DNA of 9,531 bases from Bacteroidota bacterium (GTDB lineage Bacteria > Bacteroidota > Bacteroidia > Bacteroidales > UBA10428), in NCBI GenBank assembly GCA_024640925.1, contig JAHEEB010000098.1, forward strand, positions 1 through 9,531, written 5' to 3'. Below, in pieces: positions 1 through 7,782 of the stretch (the stretch's first letter is position 1; each line of letters opens with the position of its first letter). Under the pieces are notes generated by a model. That model made no database searches, was not told the origin of the DNA, and saw only the letters and a list, made by a program, of their open reading frames with translations. A program made the translations under genes and the position numbers.

Positions 1-174
1 TTTTGCAGAAATGTTATAATATACTTTAATTACAATTTGCAAAGTAAAGTATTCGATTTATTTCATCGGAACCTTTATGATAGTGGGGCTCTGATACTTG
101 GCATGCACGAAACAATTTTAGGATCTTACTCAGTTAAATTTCAGAAAAAAGGACATGTATACTATAAAAATTAA
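1..174 (+). CDS. cheR: CheR-type protein methyltransferase, C-terminal fragment (cut by window start)
   Basis: Frame 1 is open from the first base to a TAA at 172-174 and gives 57 residues matching the end of the CheR catalytic domain. It opens with FCRNVIIYFN, the conserved CRNV-IYF motif near the SAM pocket, followed by an amphipathic helix (LQSKVFDLFHRNL) and a GALILGMHETI strand that matches the usual 'GGLL.LG.SE' element. CheR transfers methyl groups from S-adenosylmethionine to glutamate side chains of sensory coiled coils. The rest of the gene lies upstream of the window. Its stop is only two bases before the next start, so the two are almost certainly co-transcribed. Unlike the second CheR at 2367, this copy keeps the Cys of the CRNV motif and looks canonical where visible. 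Family assignment is firm; substrate is unknown. Confidence 0.85.
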   Translation, partial: FCRNVIIYFNYNLQSKVFDLFHRNLYDSGALILGMHETILGSYSVKFQKKGHVYYKN

Positions 175-176
175 AA

Positions 177-2354
177 ATGGCTTCCAGGATTAAACATATT
201 ACATCAAGGTTTTGGATTCATATAATTGTATCAACACTTTTGTTAATACTTTTATTGGTTTTTGCATTAAGTGCTTCTTATTTTAAAAAAGAAGTCATTA
301 GAATTGCAGAGGTAAATGATAATATAACCTCTAAACTTGAGATTCTGCAATATAATTATGAAAAATCATTATTGCTTCAGAAGAGCGATCCTGCCTTCGT
401 GTCAACAACTTGTGATAAAATAATACTCGAACAAAAACAACTAATTAAAAGCATCACAGATACAATTGAGAAGATTTCTAACCTTCCTTACATAAAATTT
501 TCTGTTGAAAAAAGCAGTCTGGATACTCTTTATCTCTTTTTTGATAATTACTCTATTGCTTTTGAAAAAACACTTCTTTCACTTAAAGAAATGGGCAACT
601 ATAATCAGGGTCTTGCTGTTTCAATTATTGCCCCTTCTAATCAATTGTCCGATGTTTTATTCAGAAATACTCTGCTGTCACAAAAATCTTCTGAATTAAA
701 ACAGAAAACCAACTCTTTCCTTCTATCATTAAATGCTGAATCACTGGTTGTATTGGAACAATTTTGCCAAGATTTAAAAGATCAAATCATATTGGAAGGA
801 ATTGATCCGAGCCAATTTGATGCTCCAATTTATGATTTACAAAAGAGTCTTTCAGATATTAAAGAAGTTGAAACCCGTTTGTTTGATCCTGCAACCAACA
901 AAGGTCAGCTTTTTGATCTCAATTTTTTTTATAACCAGACAAATCATTCTTATAAACGACTTAGCTTTATTATAAACAAAAACATAAAAAATGTTCTTTT
1001 TTACTGGAATTTTTGGCTTATATTTTTTGCAATAATACTTATAGCTGTTAATTTTAGCTTATTATTCCGATTTTCTCGTAAATTAGCCCGCCAACTTAAA
1101 TCCCTTTTAAATTCAACTATTCAATTATCGAAGGGGTCGCTTGAGGTAGAATTTTCAACTAATGCGGCCTATGAATTTAATGAATTGAACCTGCACCTTT
1201 CTACTTTCAAAACACATCTTACCGAAAAGAAAAATTTTGTTGATAAACTTTTATCAAAGGAGTTTGATCGGGAAATTGAGTTGCTGAGTGATAAAGATGA
1301 GCTCGGGGCAAAGCTTATAGCATTGAAAGAACAAATGCTTTCAGCAAAGAAAGAGCAGGAAATCCATAATAAAGAGACTGAAAGTAACAGGTATATAAAC
1401 GAAGGATTGGCAAAATTTGCTGATATCATGAGGCAGAACAACAACAATACCGTTGCTCTTGGCGATAGTTTAATAAGGGCGCTTGTAAAACATATTGAAG
1501 TTCAACAAGGAAGCATTTTCCTTACAGATGAAGAAAATGAAAACAGGCTGAACTTAATTTCTGCCTTTGCCTTTGATAGAAAGAAATACTTAACAAAAAC
1601 CATACAAAAAGGAGAAGGTTTAGTTGGTACATGCGCTGTGGAAAAAAACACTATCAACCTTATTGAAGTACCTGAAGAATATATCTCGATTAAATCGGGA
1701 TTAGGTGATACTCCTCCCAGAAACATTCTCATTGTTCCGGTTATGCATGAATTAACACTTGTTGGTGTTGTTGAACTGGCTTCACTAAAAATTCTTAACA
1801 ATTATGAAATAGAACTTACAGAACAAATATGTGCGAGCCTGGCTTCTACAATTATTACTGTTAGAAACAATACTAAAACAGCCCAGCTACTTGAAAAGTC
1901 GCAACAACAGGCTGCTGAAATGGCCGAACAAGAAGAAGAAATGCGACAAAACATGGAGGAATTAAAAGCTACACAAGAAGAATCGGCGCGTAGGGAAGAA
2001 GAATTGATTGGAATTATTGAAGCCATAGGAACCAGTTTCTTTGTAATCGAATACAATACAGATGGAACAATTAGTCATATTAACGAACGATTAGGCAGGT
2101 TTCTAAATCAACCTGTTGATTCTATTATAAACCGTAAACACCAGGAAGTATTTTCAACTAAATCTGTAATTAATTCCGATTTATTTTCGGATTTGTATAA
2201 AAACCGAAAATCTATAAATATAACTGAAACTTTATACTGGGGGAACAGAGAATATTTATATAAGCATTCCATTTCTCCTGTACTTAATAAATATAGTGAA
2301 GTATTGAAGATTATTAATTTACTGACTATTGAAGAGAAAAAACCAAACAACTAA
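177..2354 (+). CDS. Membrane sensor protein with HAMP-like, GAF and PAS domains and no output domain
   Basis: This is a 725-residue inner-membrane sensor. Residues 12-33 form a transmembrane helix and residues 34-272 a predicted extracytoplasmic, mostly helical sensor region. Residues 273-298 form a second transmembrane helix, followed by a HAMP-like linker (about 299-350) and helical connector. A GAF domain spans about 420-560 and contains GEGLVG (479-484), a VPEEY segment and a SGLGDTPP segment. A Glu/Gln-rich coiled coil (about 565-610) contains RQNMEELKATQEE (590-602), and a PAS-like domain (about 610-718) closes the protein. No histidine kinase, cyclase, phosphatase or classical MCP tip is present, so the signal must leave through protein contacts or through modification of the coiled coil. 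It sits between two CheR genes, which makes it a natural candidate methylation substrate (inference). The ATG start is two bases after the upstream stop and is followed directly by the first membrane helix. Domain edges are estimates. Confidence 0.85.
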   Translation: MASRIKHITSRFWIHIIVSTLLLILLLVFALSASYFKKEVIRIAEVNDNITSKLEILQYNYEKSLLLQKSDPAFVSTTCDKIILEQKQLIKSITDTIEKISNLPYIKFSVEKSSLDTLYLFFDNYSIAFEKTLLSLKEMGNYNQGLAVSIIAPSNQLSDVLFRNTLLSQKSSELKQKTNSFLLSLNAESLVVLEQFCQDLKDQIILEGIDPSQFDAPIYDLQKSLSDIKEVETRLFDPATNKGQLFDLNFFYNQTNHSYKRLSFIINKNIKNVLFYWNFWLIFFAIILIAVNFSLLFRFSRKLARQLKSLLNSTIQLSKGSLEVEFSTNAAYEFNELNLHLSTFKTHLTEKKNFVDKLLSKEFDREIELLSDKDELGAKLIALKEQMLSAKKEQEIHNKETESNRYINEGLAKFADIMRQNNNNTVALGDSLIRALVKHIEVQQGSIFLTDEENENRLNLISAFAFDRKKYLTKTIQKGEGLVGTCAVEKNTINLIEVPEEYISIKSGLGDTPPRNILIVPVMHELTLVGVVELASLKILNNYEIELTEQICASLASTIITVRNNTKTAQLLEKSQQQAAEMAEQEEEMRQNMEELKATQEESARREEELIGIIEAIGTSFFVIEYNTDGTISHINERLGRFLNQPVDSIINRKHQEVFSTKSVINSDLFSDLYKNRKSINITETLYWGNREYLYKHSISPVLNKYSEVLKIINLLTIEEKKPNN

Positions 2355-2366
2355 ACAATTTTTTTC

Positions 2367-3194
2367 ATGGTAGAATTAGGCATTGTAGATATTAGAGAAA
2401 TTGTTCGGATCATAAAAAAATCATACGATTATGATTTTTCGAACTTTGCTTTAACATCTTTCAAATATAGCCTCGAGAAAGTTATGGCTGTCAACGGGCT
2501 TATTAATGCCGAAAATCTTTTCCGCAAACTTAGTGATGCTCCGGATTTCTTCGATTCATTTCTGCACGACTTGTTCATTCCATCGACAGAAATGTTCCGC
2601 GATCCTTCTTTATGGCGCTGGCTTCGGGAGGAACATTTTTATAACATGCCTGAACGACACCTCGATAATTACAAGATATGGATACCTCAGTGCATATCGG
2701 GTGCAGAACTGTATAGCCTTTGTATCTTACTTAAAGAAATTGATTTAATTGATAAGGTAAAAATATTTGCGTCGGTTTATAGCAACAAAAGCCTGGAATT
2801 TATTAAATCGGGTAGATATCCATTAAAGAAACTCGAAGTTTCCAAAGAAAACTATGTTCGTTTCCAGGGATCTAATACTCTGGAAACCTATTATACTTTA
2901 TCAAACAATGAGGCAATCAGAGATACTTCGTTAATAAAATCTGTGGAATTTATTAAAGATGACATTAACTTTAGCAAAGCACCCCAGAATTTAAAACTTA
3001 TACTTTTCAGAAATGTCATGATTTATTATAATCCAACCTTACAAAATCTGATACTCGATAAAATGAACAAAAGTTTGTCTGCGGCAGGCAACCTGATTAT
3101 AGGAATAAAAGAAACCTTAAAGCCATCAAATGCTTTAAGCACCTCATTTGAATTAATCAATAATAACGAAAGTATTTATAAAAGAAAGATTTGA
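2367..3194 (+). CDS. cheR: Divergent CheR-type methyltransferase, possibly with impaired SAM site
   Basis: The 275-residue product has the CheR layout: an N-terminal helical domain (about 1-70), then the TEMFRDP motif (74-80; the family has T.FFR), CISGAELYS (109-117; usually C.TGEE.YS), IFASVYSNKSLE (133-144), GRYPL (149-153) and LFRNVMIYYNP (213-223). Several family positions differ. The Asp of the usual ATDI(N/D) strand, which binds SAM in Salmonella CheR, is Val137. The first Glu of TGEE is Ala113. The Cys of CRNV is Phe214. The Arg-Asn-Val core (215-217) and the aromatic pair are kept. CheR normally methylates receptor glutamates; here activity may be weak, altered or lost, leaving a binding or regulatory role. 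It starts 12 bases after the sensor gene and overlaps the cheB start by four bases. The family call is secure; catalytic competence is in doubt. Confidence 0.85.
   Translation: MVELGIVDIREIVRIIKKSYDYDFSNFALTSFKYSLEKVMAVNGLINAENLFRKLSDAPDFFDSFLHDLFIPSTEMFRDPSLWRWLREEHFYNMPERHLDNYKIWIPQCISGAELYSLCILLKEIDLIDKVKIFASVYSNKSLEFIKSGRYPLKKLEVSKENYVRFQGSNTLETYYTLSNNEAIRDTSLIKSVEFIKDDINFSKAPQNLKLILFRNVMIYYNPTLQNLILDKMNKSLSAAGNLIIGIKETLKPSNALSTSFELINNNESIYKRKI
3191..3194 (+). promoter_or_regulatory. TTGA start/stop overlap, cheR to cheB
   Basis: The TTG start of cheB (3191-3193) overlaps the TGA stop of the second cheR (3192-3194). This kind of overlap usually means translational coupling and would keep methyltransferase and methylesterase in fixed ratio. 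It also supports TTG as the real start, because no in-frame ATG precedes the catalytic GGSAG. Confidence 0.6.
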
Positions 3195-3772
3195 ACATAG
3201 ATGTAACGAAATATAAGGCGCTGATTATTGGCGGTTCTGCCGGGAGTTTCCAGGTTGTTACAAAGATATTGAGTTCTTTGTCCGATAAATTTCCAATACC
3301 GGTACTTTTATGTCTTCACCGATTAAAACATGTGCGATCAGGGTTCGTAGAAGCACTCTCTTTAAAATCAAACATACCTATTGAAGAACCCAATGATAAA
3401 GATCAGTTAAAACCCGGAAGGGCTTACCTTGCTCCTGCCAATTATCATATGTTTATAGAACTGGCTAATCGCATCGCTCTTTCAACAGACGATCCAGTCA
3501 ATCATTCAAGGCCTTCGATTGATCTATCGTTTACTACTGCAGCCAATGCTTACCGAGATAAACTTATTGCCATCATTTTGTCTGGAGCTAATCGCGATGG
3601 TGCCTTAGGATTGAAAGTAGTTTCTGAAAGAGGTGGAATTACTATTGTCCAGGATCCTAAGGAATGTGAAGTGAAAACAATGACGGAATCCGCCATGCAA
3701 CTTACCAAGGTTGATTATGTTTATTCAACTGAAGAAATTATAAGGTTTTTATCAAAACTAAATTATACTTGA
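3191..3772 (+). CDS. cheB: Stand-alone CheB-type protein-glutamate methylesterase domain
   Basis: This 193-residue cytoplasmic protein is only the catalytic domain of CheB; the usual N-terminal receiver domain and linker are missing. The catalytic triad can be placed: Ser16 in IIGGSAGS (12-19), His43 in CLHRLKH (41-47) and Asp136 in LSGANRDGALG (130-140). The KPGRAYLAPANYHM segment (74-87) and the late VQDP (153-156) and MTESAM (164-169) segments are also typical of the family. CheB hydrolyses glutamate methyl esters, or deamidates glutamine, in sensory coiled coils and so reverses CheR. Without a receiver it cannot be controlled by CheA-type phosphorylation in cis. The TTG start is chosen because the catalytic GGSAG begins at residue 14, no ATG lies in frame before it, and the TTG overlaps the cheR stop (TTGA), which suggests translational coupling. 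The ATG of the next gene shares its last base with this stop. Confidence 0.88.
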   Translation: MNIDVTKYKALIIGGSAGSFQVVTKILSSLSDKFPIPVLLCLHRLKHVRSGFVEALSLKSNIPIEEPNDKDQLKPGRAYLAPANYHMFIELANRIALSTDDPVNHSRPSIDLSFTTAANAYRDKLIAIILSGANRDGALGLKVVSERGGITIVQDPKECEVKTMTESAMQLTKVDYVYSTEEIIRFLSKLNYT

Positions 3773-3774
3773 TG
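3770..3774 (+). promoter_or_regulatory. TGATG stop/start overlap, cheB to GAF protein
   Basis: The TGA stop of cheB (3770-3772) shares its last base with the ATG of the membrane GAF gene (3772-3774). The arrangement favours the ATG over the TTG one codon upstream and suggests coupled translation. Confidence 0.6.
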
Positions 3775-4551
3775 CAAACGATCAAATATAAAAAATATAT
3801 TATCATGTCGTTCGTGGTGGCTTGCCTCCTTCTTATTATGCAAGCTATAGTATTTTGGAATGTCATTGCAAACAATAAAAAATCACCGGGAATCTGGCCT
3901 TTTCTGCTTCTGATTATTGCCTTGTTGGCTCTTGGTTATATGTTTTCTGTTTTTTTAAAAACAACTAACTCCGAACAAATTGAAGCTGCAATTAATAATA
4001 AAGTAGCTGAAGAGAGAGCAAAAATTCTTAAAGATTTAGAAAAGAACGATAATCTGGTACAAGAAGATGATCAAGAAATATACATAGAAAATACAGCAAA
4101 AGAACTCATTCCAAAAGGAAACTTTAAAAATCTCCCATCACTTATTGAGAAATTCCTCAATAATATTGCAAATACATTTGAAATTGTTCAGGGTATAGTC
4201 TATATTAAGGAAAAAGGAAATAATGAATTTATCTTTTCATCAGGCTATGCATTAACCAGCGACAAAAAACCCGATAGTTTCAAACCTGGGGAAACTTTAC
4301 CAGGCCAGGTTGCTATAAGTAATGCTATAACGTATATTAATGATATCCCGGAAAATTACTTTTTTATTTTTTCCGGATTAGGACAATCCAAACCCAAACA
4401 ACTAACATTTATTCCACTTCTACTCGATAATGAAGTATTTGGTATTATAGAAATTGCTACATTTAAACCTATAGAAGGAAACAACAGGAAAATACTTGAA
4501 AAAACAATACAAAATATATCAACCAAAATGTCTCAAACCATTAAGTCATAA
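3772..4551 (+). CDS. Two-helix membrane protein with cytoplasmic GAF domain
   Basis: The product is 259 residues from the ATG at 3772, which overlaps the cheB stop as TGATG. A TTG one codon earlier is possible but less likely. Two hydrophobic helices (about 8-33 and 41-63) form a hairpin with almost no extracytoplasmic loop. A charged coiled coil (about 66-95) and a GAF domain (about 118-258) follow. The GAF carries the same landmarks as its two larger neighbours: GETLPG (173-178), IPENY (192-196) and SGLGQSKP (201-208), then an IPLL...FGIIEIAT strand pair. There is no effector domain and no post-GAF coiled-coil motif. GAF domains bind small ligands or mediate dimerisation. A role as accessory sensor or heterodimer partner for the other two GAF proteins is inference. 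Its specific function is not recognised. Confidence 0.8.
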   Translation: MQTIKYKKYIIMSFVVACLLLIMQAIVFWNVIANNKKSPGIWPFLLLIIALLALGYMFSVFLKTTNSEQIEAAINNKVAEERAKILKDLEKNDNLVQEDDQEIYIENTAKELIPKGNFKNLPSLIEKFLNNIANTFEIVQGIVYIKEKGNNEFIFSSGYALTSDKKPDSFKPGETLPGQVAISNAITYINDIPENYFFIFSGLGQSKPKQLTFIPLLLDNEVFGIIEIATFKPIEGNNRKILEKTIQNISTKMSQTIKS

Positions 4552-4557
4552 GACTTT

Positions 4558-7182
4558 ATGAGTAAAATAAAAGAACTATATAATAAATTCATTCTAAGCC
4601 AGCAAAATATTCCTCTTCTGGCATTAATAATCAGTATTTTAGTTATTATACTGGCATGGATAACACAATTTCTGGTTAGTCATTTACCATTTACAATTGA
4701 CAATTTCGTTAAAATTCATCAGACTAATCATGTTCTGTTCCTTATCGACTTTTTCCCCTTTGTCTCTTATCTTTTGCTCTTTATTATAGAACAAAAAAGA
4801 AAGGACGAAAAAAACAAGTTTAACAAAGAGATTGAAAAACGCGAACAGACCCTAAATGCAATGGCCGATTTTGCCAAACAGATAGGTGAAGGAAATTTTA
4901 AATCGAGGCTTGACATTGATACCCATAATAATATACTGGCTCATTCACTGTTTTTGATGCGCGAAAACCTTGCTTCGAATCATAAGAAAGAAACCGAACA
5001 AAGTTGGATAGCTGAAGGCAAGGAAATTATTTCTGACATACTTCGAATGCATAATAAAATCGAAGAATTGTCAATCAAAGTCATTCAGGAACTTGTTAAG
5101 TATGTTAGTGCGGTTCAAGGTGCTTTATATATTTACGAAGAAGATAAAAAAATACTCAGGAATATTGCTACTTATGCTTATAACCGCAGGAAATATATTA
5201 ACCAGGAATTCAAATTGGGACATGGATTAATTGGTGAATGCGGATTTGAGAAAGAATATATTTACCGGACCGAAATACCAGATGACTATGCCACAATAAC
5301 CTCCGGGATTTTAGGAGAACAAAAACCCCAGAGCATATTGCTTGTACCATTAATATCCGATGAGAAACTCCAGGGCGTTATTGAATTTGCAAGCCTTAAT
5401 AAAGAAATCCCTGAGTTAACTGTTCGATTTTTAATTGAGCTTGGCGAAGTTATTGCCCGCACCTTATTTAACCTGCGAATTAATCAAAAAACTGAGCAAC
5501 TGTTACAAGAAGCTCAAATAATGACTCGCGAGTTACAGGAAAACGAAGAGCAACTGCGGCAAAATGCCGAAGAAATGCGTGCCACTCAGGAAGAACTCCA
5601 AAAATCGAACGAACAACTTGCTACAAACATTCTAAAAGTTGAAAACGCACAAAAGAGGCTACACTCCTTACTTGAAAATGCTTCTGAAATTATCTCCATT
5701 TATAATAAAGATTTCGAATTAACTTACGAGAGTCCTTCTGTAGGAAACATTCTTGGCTATTCAACTGACGAGATGATGAGTGGTAAAGATATGGACAGGC
5801 TTACACGAAAAGGTGAAACTGCCTATCGTGATATGTTTAAACAACTGATGGAAAATCCGAAAAAGCCTGTAACTATCCAGTATACTTACATGAAGAAAAA
5901 TGGCCAGAAGATTTTCCTTGAGACTACTGGCCGAAACCTGCTTCACGATTCTGCCATCCAGGGTATTATTCTCAATTCCACCGATATTACTGAGCGCAAG
6001 CGAGCAGAAAAAGAAGAGCGCATGCGAAGTAAAATGCAGGCTTTATCTGAGAATTCGCTTGATCTGATAATGCGTCTGAGTACTGTGGGACAATTCTTTT
6101 ATGCCAATCCTATAACCAAACAATACTTAGGCCTTGATGTAAAAGATCTGTTAAATAGAACATTAAATGAGGTTGAATTTTCTGATATCTTGTTTAATTA
6201 TTTCCGCGAAACAATTGAGCAGGTAAAAGCAAATCCTGTAAAAGCAAACGCTGAAATTACAATCCCAACCAAAATCAATGATGTCAGAGAAGACAGGATT
6301 ATGAGCTTTGTTGCCATTCCAGAGTTCAACGAAAACGAACTGGAAACAATATTATTTGTTGGGCACGACATTACTGAAGCCAAACGTATAGAACTCGAAA
6401 TACAGGATAAAAATCGGAAAATTGAAGATTCCATTAACTATGCACAGCGTATTCAAACCTCCATATTGCCCGATAACAGAATTATTCGCGAGTATCTTCC
6501 AAAATCTTTTATATTCTATCGCCCGCGTGATGTAGTAAGCGGAGACTTTCCATGGTTCTTCCAAAAAGGCGATATTACTTATATAGCAGTGGTAGACTGT
6601 ACCGGACATGGTGTACCCGGTGCCCTGCTTTCATTTATCGGTTATTTCCTCTTGAACAATATTGTTGACCACGACAAGGAGCATTCCGCTGCAAGCATAA
6701 TCGACGATTTGCACCATAGGGTCAGAAAAACCCTTAAACAGGATTATATGGATGCTGAAGCCCGGGATGGTATGGACATTGCTTTCTGCCGTATAGATTC
6801 GCAAAAGAAAGAACTTCAATTTAGTGGAGCCCATAGAGCTCTTTATATGTTAAGAAGTGGTGAACTTGAAGAATTCAAAGGCGATCGAAAGGCAATTGGT
6901 GGTATACCTCAGAAGAATAAAGAGGAAAAAGAATTTACTAACCATGTTATTAATTATAGCTCAGGTGATAAAATATTCTTCTTTTCCGATGGCTTACCTG
7001 ATCAACTTGGCGGACCAGAATTAAAAAAATATTCTCCAAGGCGTATCCGGGAAAACATTGTTGAAAATAAAAATTTATCGATGGAAGAATTCAACACTTT
7101 TTTTGCAAAAGATTTTGAAGATTATCAAGGCGATAATAAACAAATTGATGATGTATTGCTTATAGGTATAGAATTAAATTGA
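4558..7182 (+). CDS. Membrane-bound GAF/PAS-regulated SpoIIE-family (PP2C) serine/threonine phosphatase, SiaA-like
   Basis: This 874-residue protein starts six bases after the previous stop. Two transmembrane helices (about 18-40 and 58-77) are followed by a HAMP-like stretch (about 90-140), GAF (about 160-310), coiled coil with EEQLRQNAEEMRATQEE (330-346), PAS 1 (about 365-480, ending in DITER) and PAS 2 (about 487-607, ending in DITEAKR). A linker, KIEDSINYAQRIQTSILP (621-638), leads into the SpoIIE/PP2C domain (about 640-873). The phosphatase motifs are present: SGDF (661-664), VVDCTGHGVPG (678-688), DGMD (737-740), SGAH (756-759), SDG (810-812) and IDD (863-865), supplying the acidic metal ligands. 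One oddity is Pro665, where close relatives usually have Tyr (SGDFYW). By analogy to SiaA it should dephosphorylate the SiaC-like protein encoded at 7837, opposing the SiaB-like kinase just downstream. Family assignment is firm; the substrate is inferred from context. Confidence 0.92.
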   Translation: MSKIKELYNKFILSQQNIPLLALIISILVIILAWITQFLVSHLPFTIDNFVKIHQTNHVLFLIDFFPFVSYLLLFIIEQKRKDEKNKFNKEIEKREQTLNAMADFAKQIGEGNFKSRLDIDTHNNILAHSLFLMRENLASNHKKETEQSWIAEGKEIISDILRMHNKIEELSIKVIQELVKYVSAVQGALYIYEEDKKILRNIATYAYNRRKYINQEFKLGHGLIGECGFEKEYIYRTEIPDDYATITSGILGEQKPQSILLVPLISDEKLQGVIEFASLNKEIPELTVRFLIELGEVIARTLFNLRINQKTEQLLQEAQIMTRELQENEEQLRQNAEEMRATQEELQKSNEQLATNILKVENAQKRLHSLLENASEIISIYNKDFELTYESPSVGNILGYSTDEMMSGKDMDRLTRKGETAYRDMFKQLMENPKKPVTIQYTYMKKNGQKIFLETTGRNLLHDSAIQGIILNSTDITERKRAEKEERMRSKMQALSENSLDLIMRLSTVGQFFYANPITKQYLGLDVKDLLNRTLNEVEFSDILFNYFRETIEQVKANPVKANAEITIPTKINDVREDRIMSFVAIPEFNENELETILFVGHDITEAKRIELEIQDKNRKIEDSINYAQRIQTSILPDNRIIREYLPKSFIFYRPRDVVSGDFPWFFQKGDITYIAVVDCTGHGVPGALLSFIGYFLLNNIVDHDKEHSAASIIDDLHHRVRKTLKQDYMDAEARDGMDIAFCRIDSQKKELQFSGAHRALYMLRSGELEEFKGDRKAIGGIPQKNKEEKEFTNHVINYSSGDKIFFFSDGLPDQLGGPELKKYSPRRIRENIVENKNLSMEEFNTFFAKDFEDYQGDNKQIDDVLLIGIELN

Positions 7183-7203
7183 TTGATATTAAAACGGTTA
7201 ACT

Positions 7204-7782
7204 ATGGATAACAAGAAAGATGTAAAAGGCTTCCTGGAATTTGTTTACGAGTTTTACAAATCGATGAAAGCCCATGAGATTACCCTGGTGTATGAAGGAG
7301 AAATAACTCATCAGATCACTAAGGCGTTTACTTCACTTACCGAGTCGAACATGGCTAAAGATGATGAACCTGGCACTGTTCAACGTAAAGTATTTCATGT
7401 TATGGTAGAATGTTTACAGAATATCAGCAAACATGCCGATGACTTTACTTCAAGTGATTTCATGTTTTCTGGGAGAGGAATATTTCTTGTTAGTAAAGGC
7501 GATAATGAATACAGTGTTACTACCGGTAATGCTGTCGACAATGACCGTATTGAAGAACTTACTAACATGCTTGAGAGTATTAACAGAATGAATAAAGATG
7601 AACTCAAGGATCTATACAAAAAACAGATGAAAGAAGGCCGCCTGTCGGAAAAAGGGGGTGCTGGTTTAGGTTTTATTGATATCAAACGTAAAACCGGCAG
7701 AGATTTGGAATATCACTTTTTACCCATTTCTGATGATACTTCATTCTTTTTATTAACTTCGACTATTGGAAGAGATGAGTAA
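7204..7782 (+). CDS. siaB: SiaB-family GHKL protein kinase
   Basis: The product is 192 residues from the ATG at 7204. A TTG at 7183, immediately after the phosphatase stop, would add seven residues; I prefer the ATG because MDNKKDVKGFLEFVYEFY resembles the usual start of the family. It is an HATPase-like fold: an N-box-like EC LQN-ISKHAD element (Glu69 and Asn73, with His77 close by), a TGNAV segment (107-111) where histidine kinases have the D.G.G box, and a glycine-rich SEKGGAGLGFIDI loop (148-160) for ATP phosphate binding. No dimerisation domain with a phospho-accepting His is present, as expected for a serine/threonine kinase of this class. Pseudomonas SiaB phosphorylates SiaC; the SiaC homologue is the next gene and the opposing phosphatase the previous one, so the same reaction is likely here. 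It is a soluble cytoplasmic protein. Confidence 0.88.
   Translation: MDNKKDVKGFLEFVYEFYKSMKAHEITLVYEGEITHQITKAFTSLTESNMAKDDEPGTVQRKVFHVMVECLQNISKHADDFTSSDFMFSGRGIFLVSKGDNEYSVTTGNAVDNDRIEELTNMLESINRMNKDELKDLYKKQMKEGRLSEKGGAGLGFIDIKRKTGRDLEYHFLPISDDTSFFLLTSTIGRDE

Noticed and set aside
1169..2350. Several open frames on the minus strand under the sensor gene
   Set aside because: They lie antisense to a well-supported coding region, have Ser/Phe-rich low-complexity translations typical of reverse-complement shadows, and show no recognisable domain.
2667..3030. Second cheR as a pseudogene
   Set aside because: The frame is intact, full length and tightly overlapped with cheB; the changes are confined to specific pocket residues.
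4543..4556. Inverted repeat AAGTC-ATAA-GACTT over the stop before the phosphatase start
   Set aside because: A 5-bp A/T-rich stem is too weak for a terminator or a convincing regulatory hairpin.
6232..6261. Short tandem repeat GTAAAAGCAAA in two copies
   Set aside because: It encodes VKANP-VKANA within the second PAS domain; two imperfect 15-base copies look like a chance or minor duplication.
7183..7203. TTG start for siaB directly after the phosphatase stop
   Set aside because: The ATG at 7204 gives an N-terminus more like the family; the TTG remains possible but adds only seven uninformative residues.
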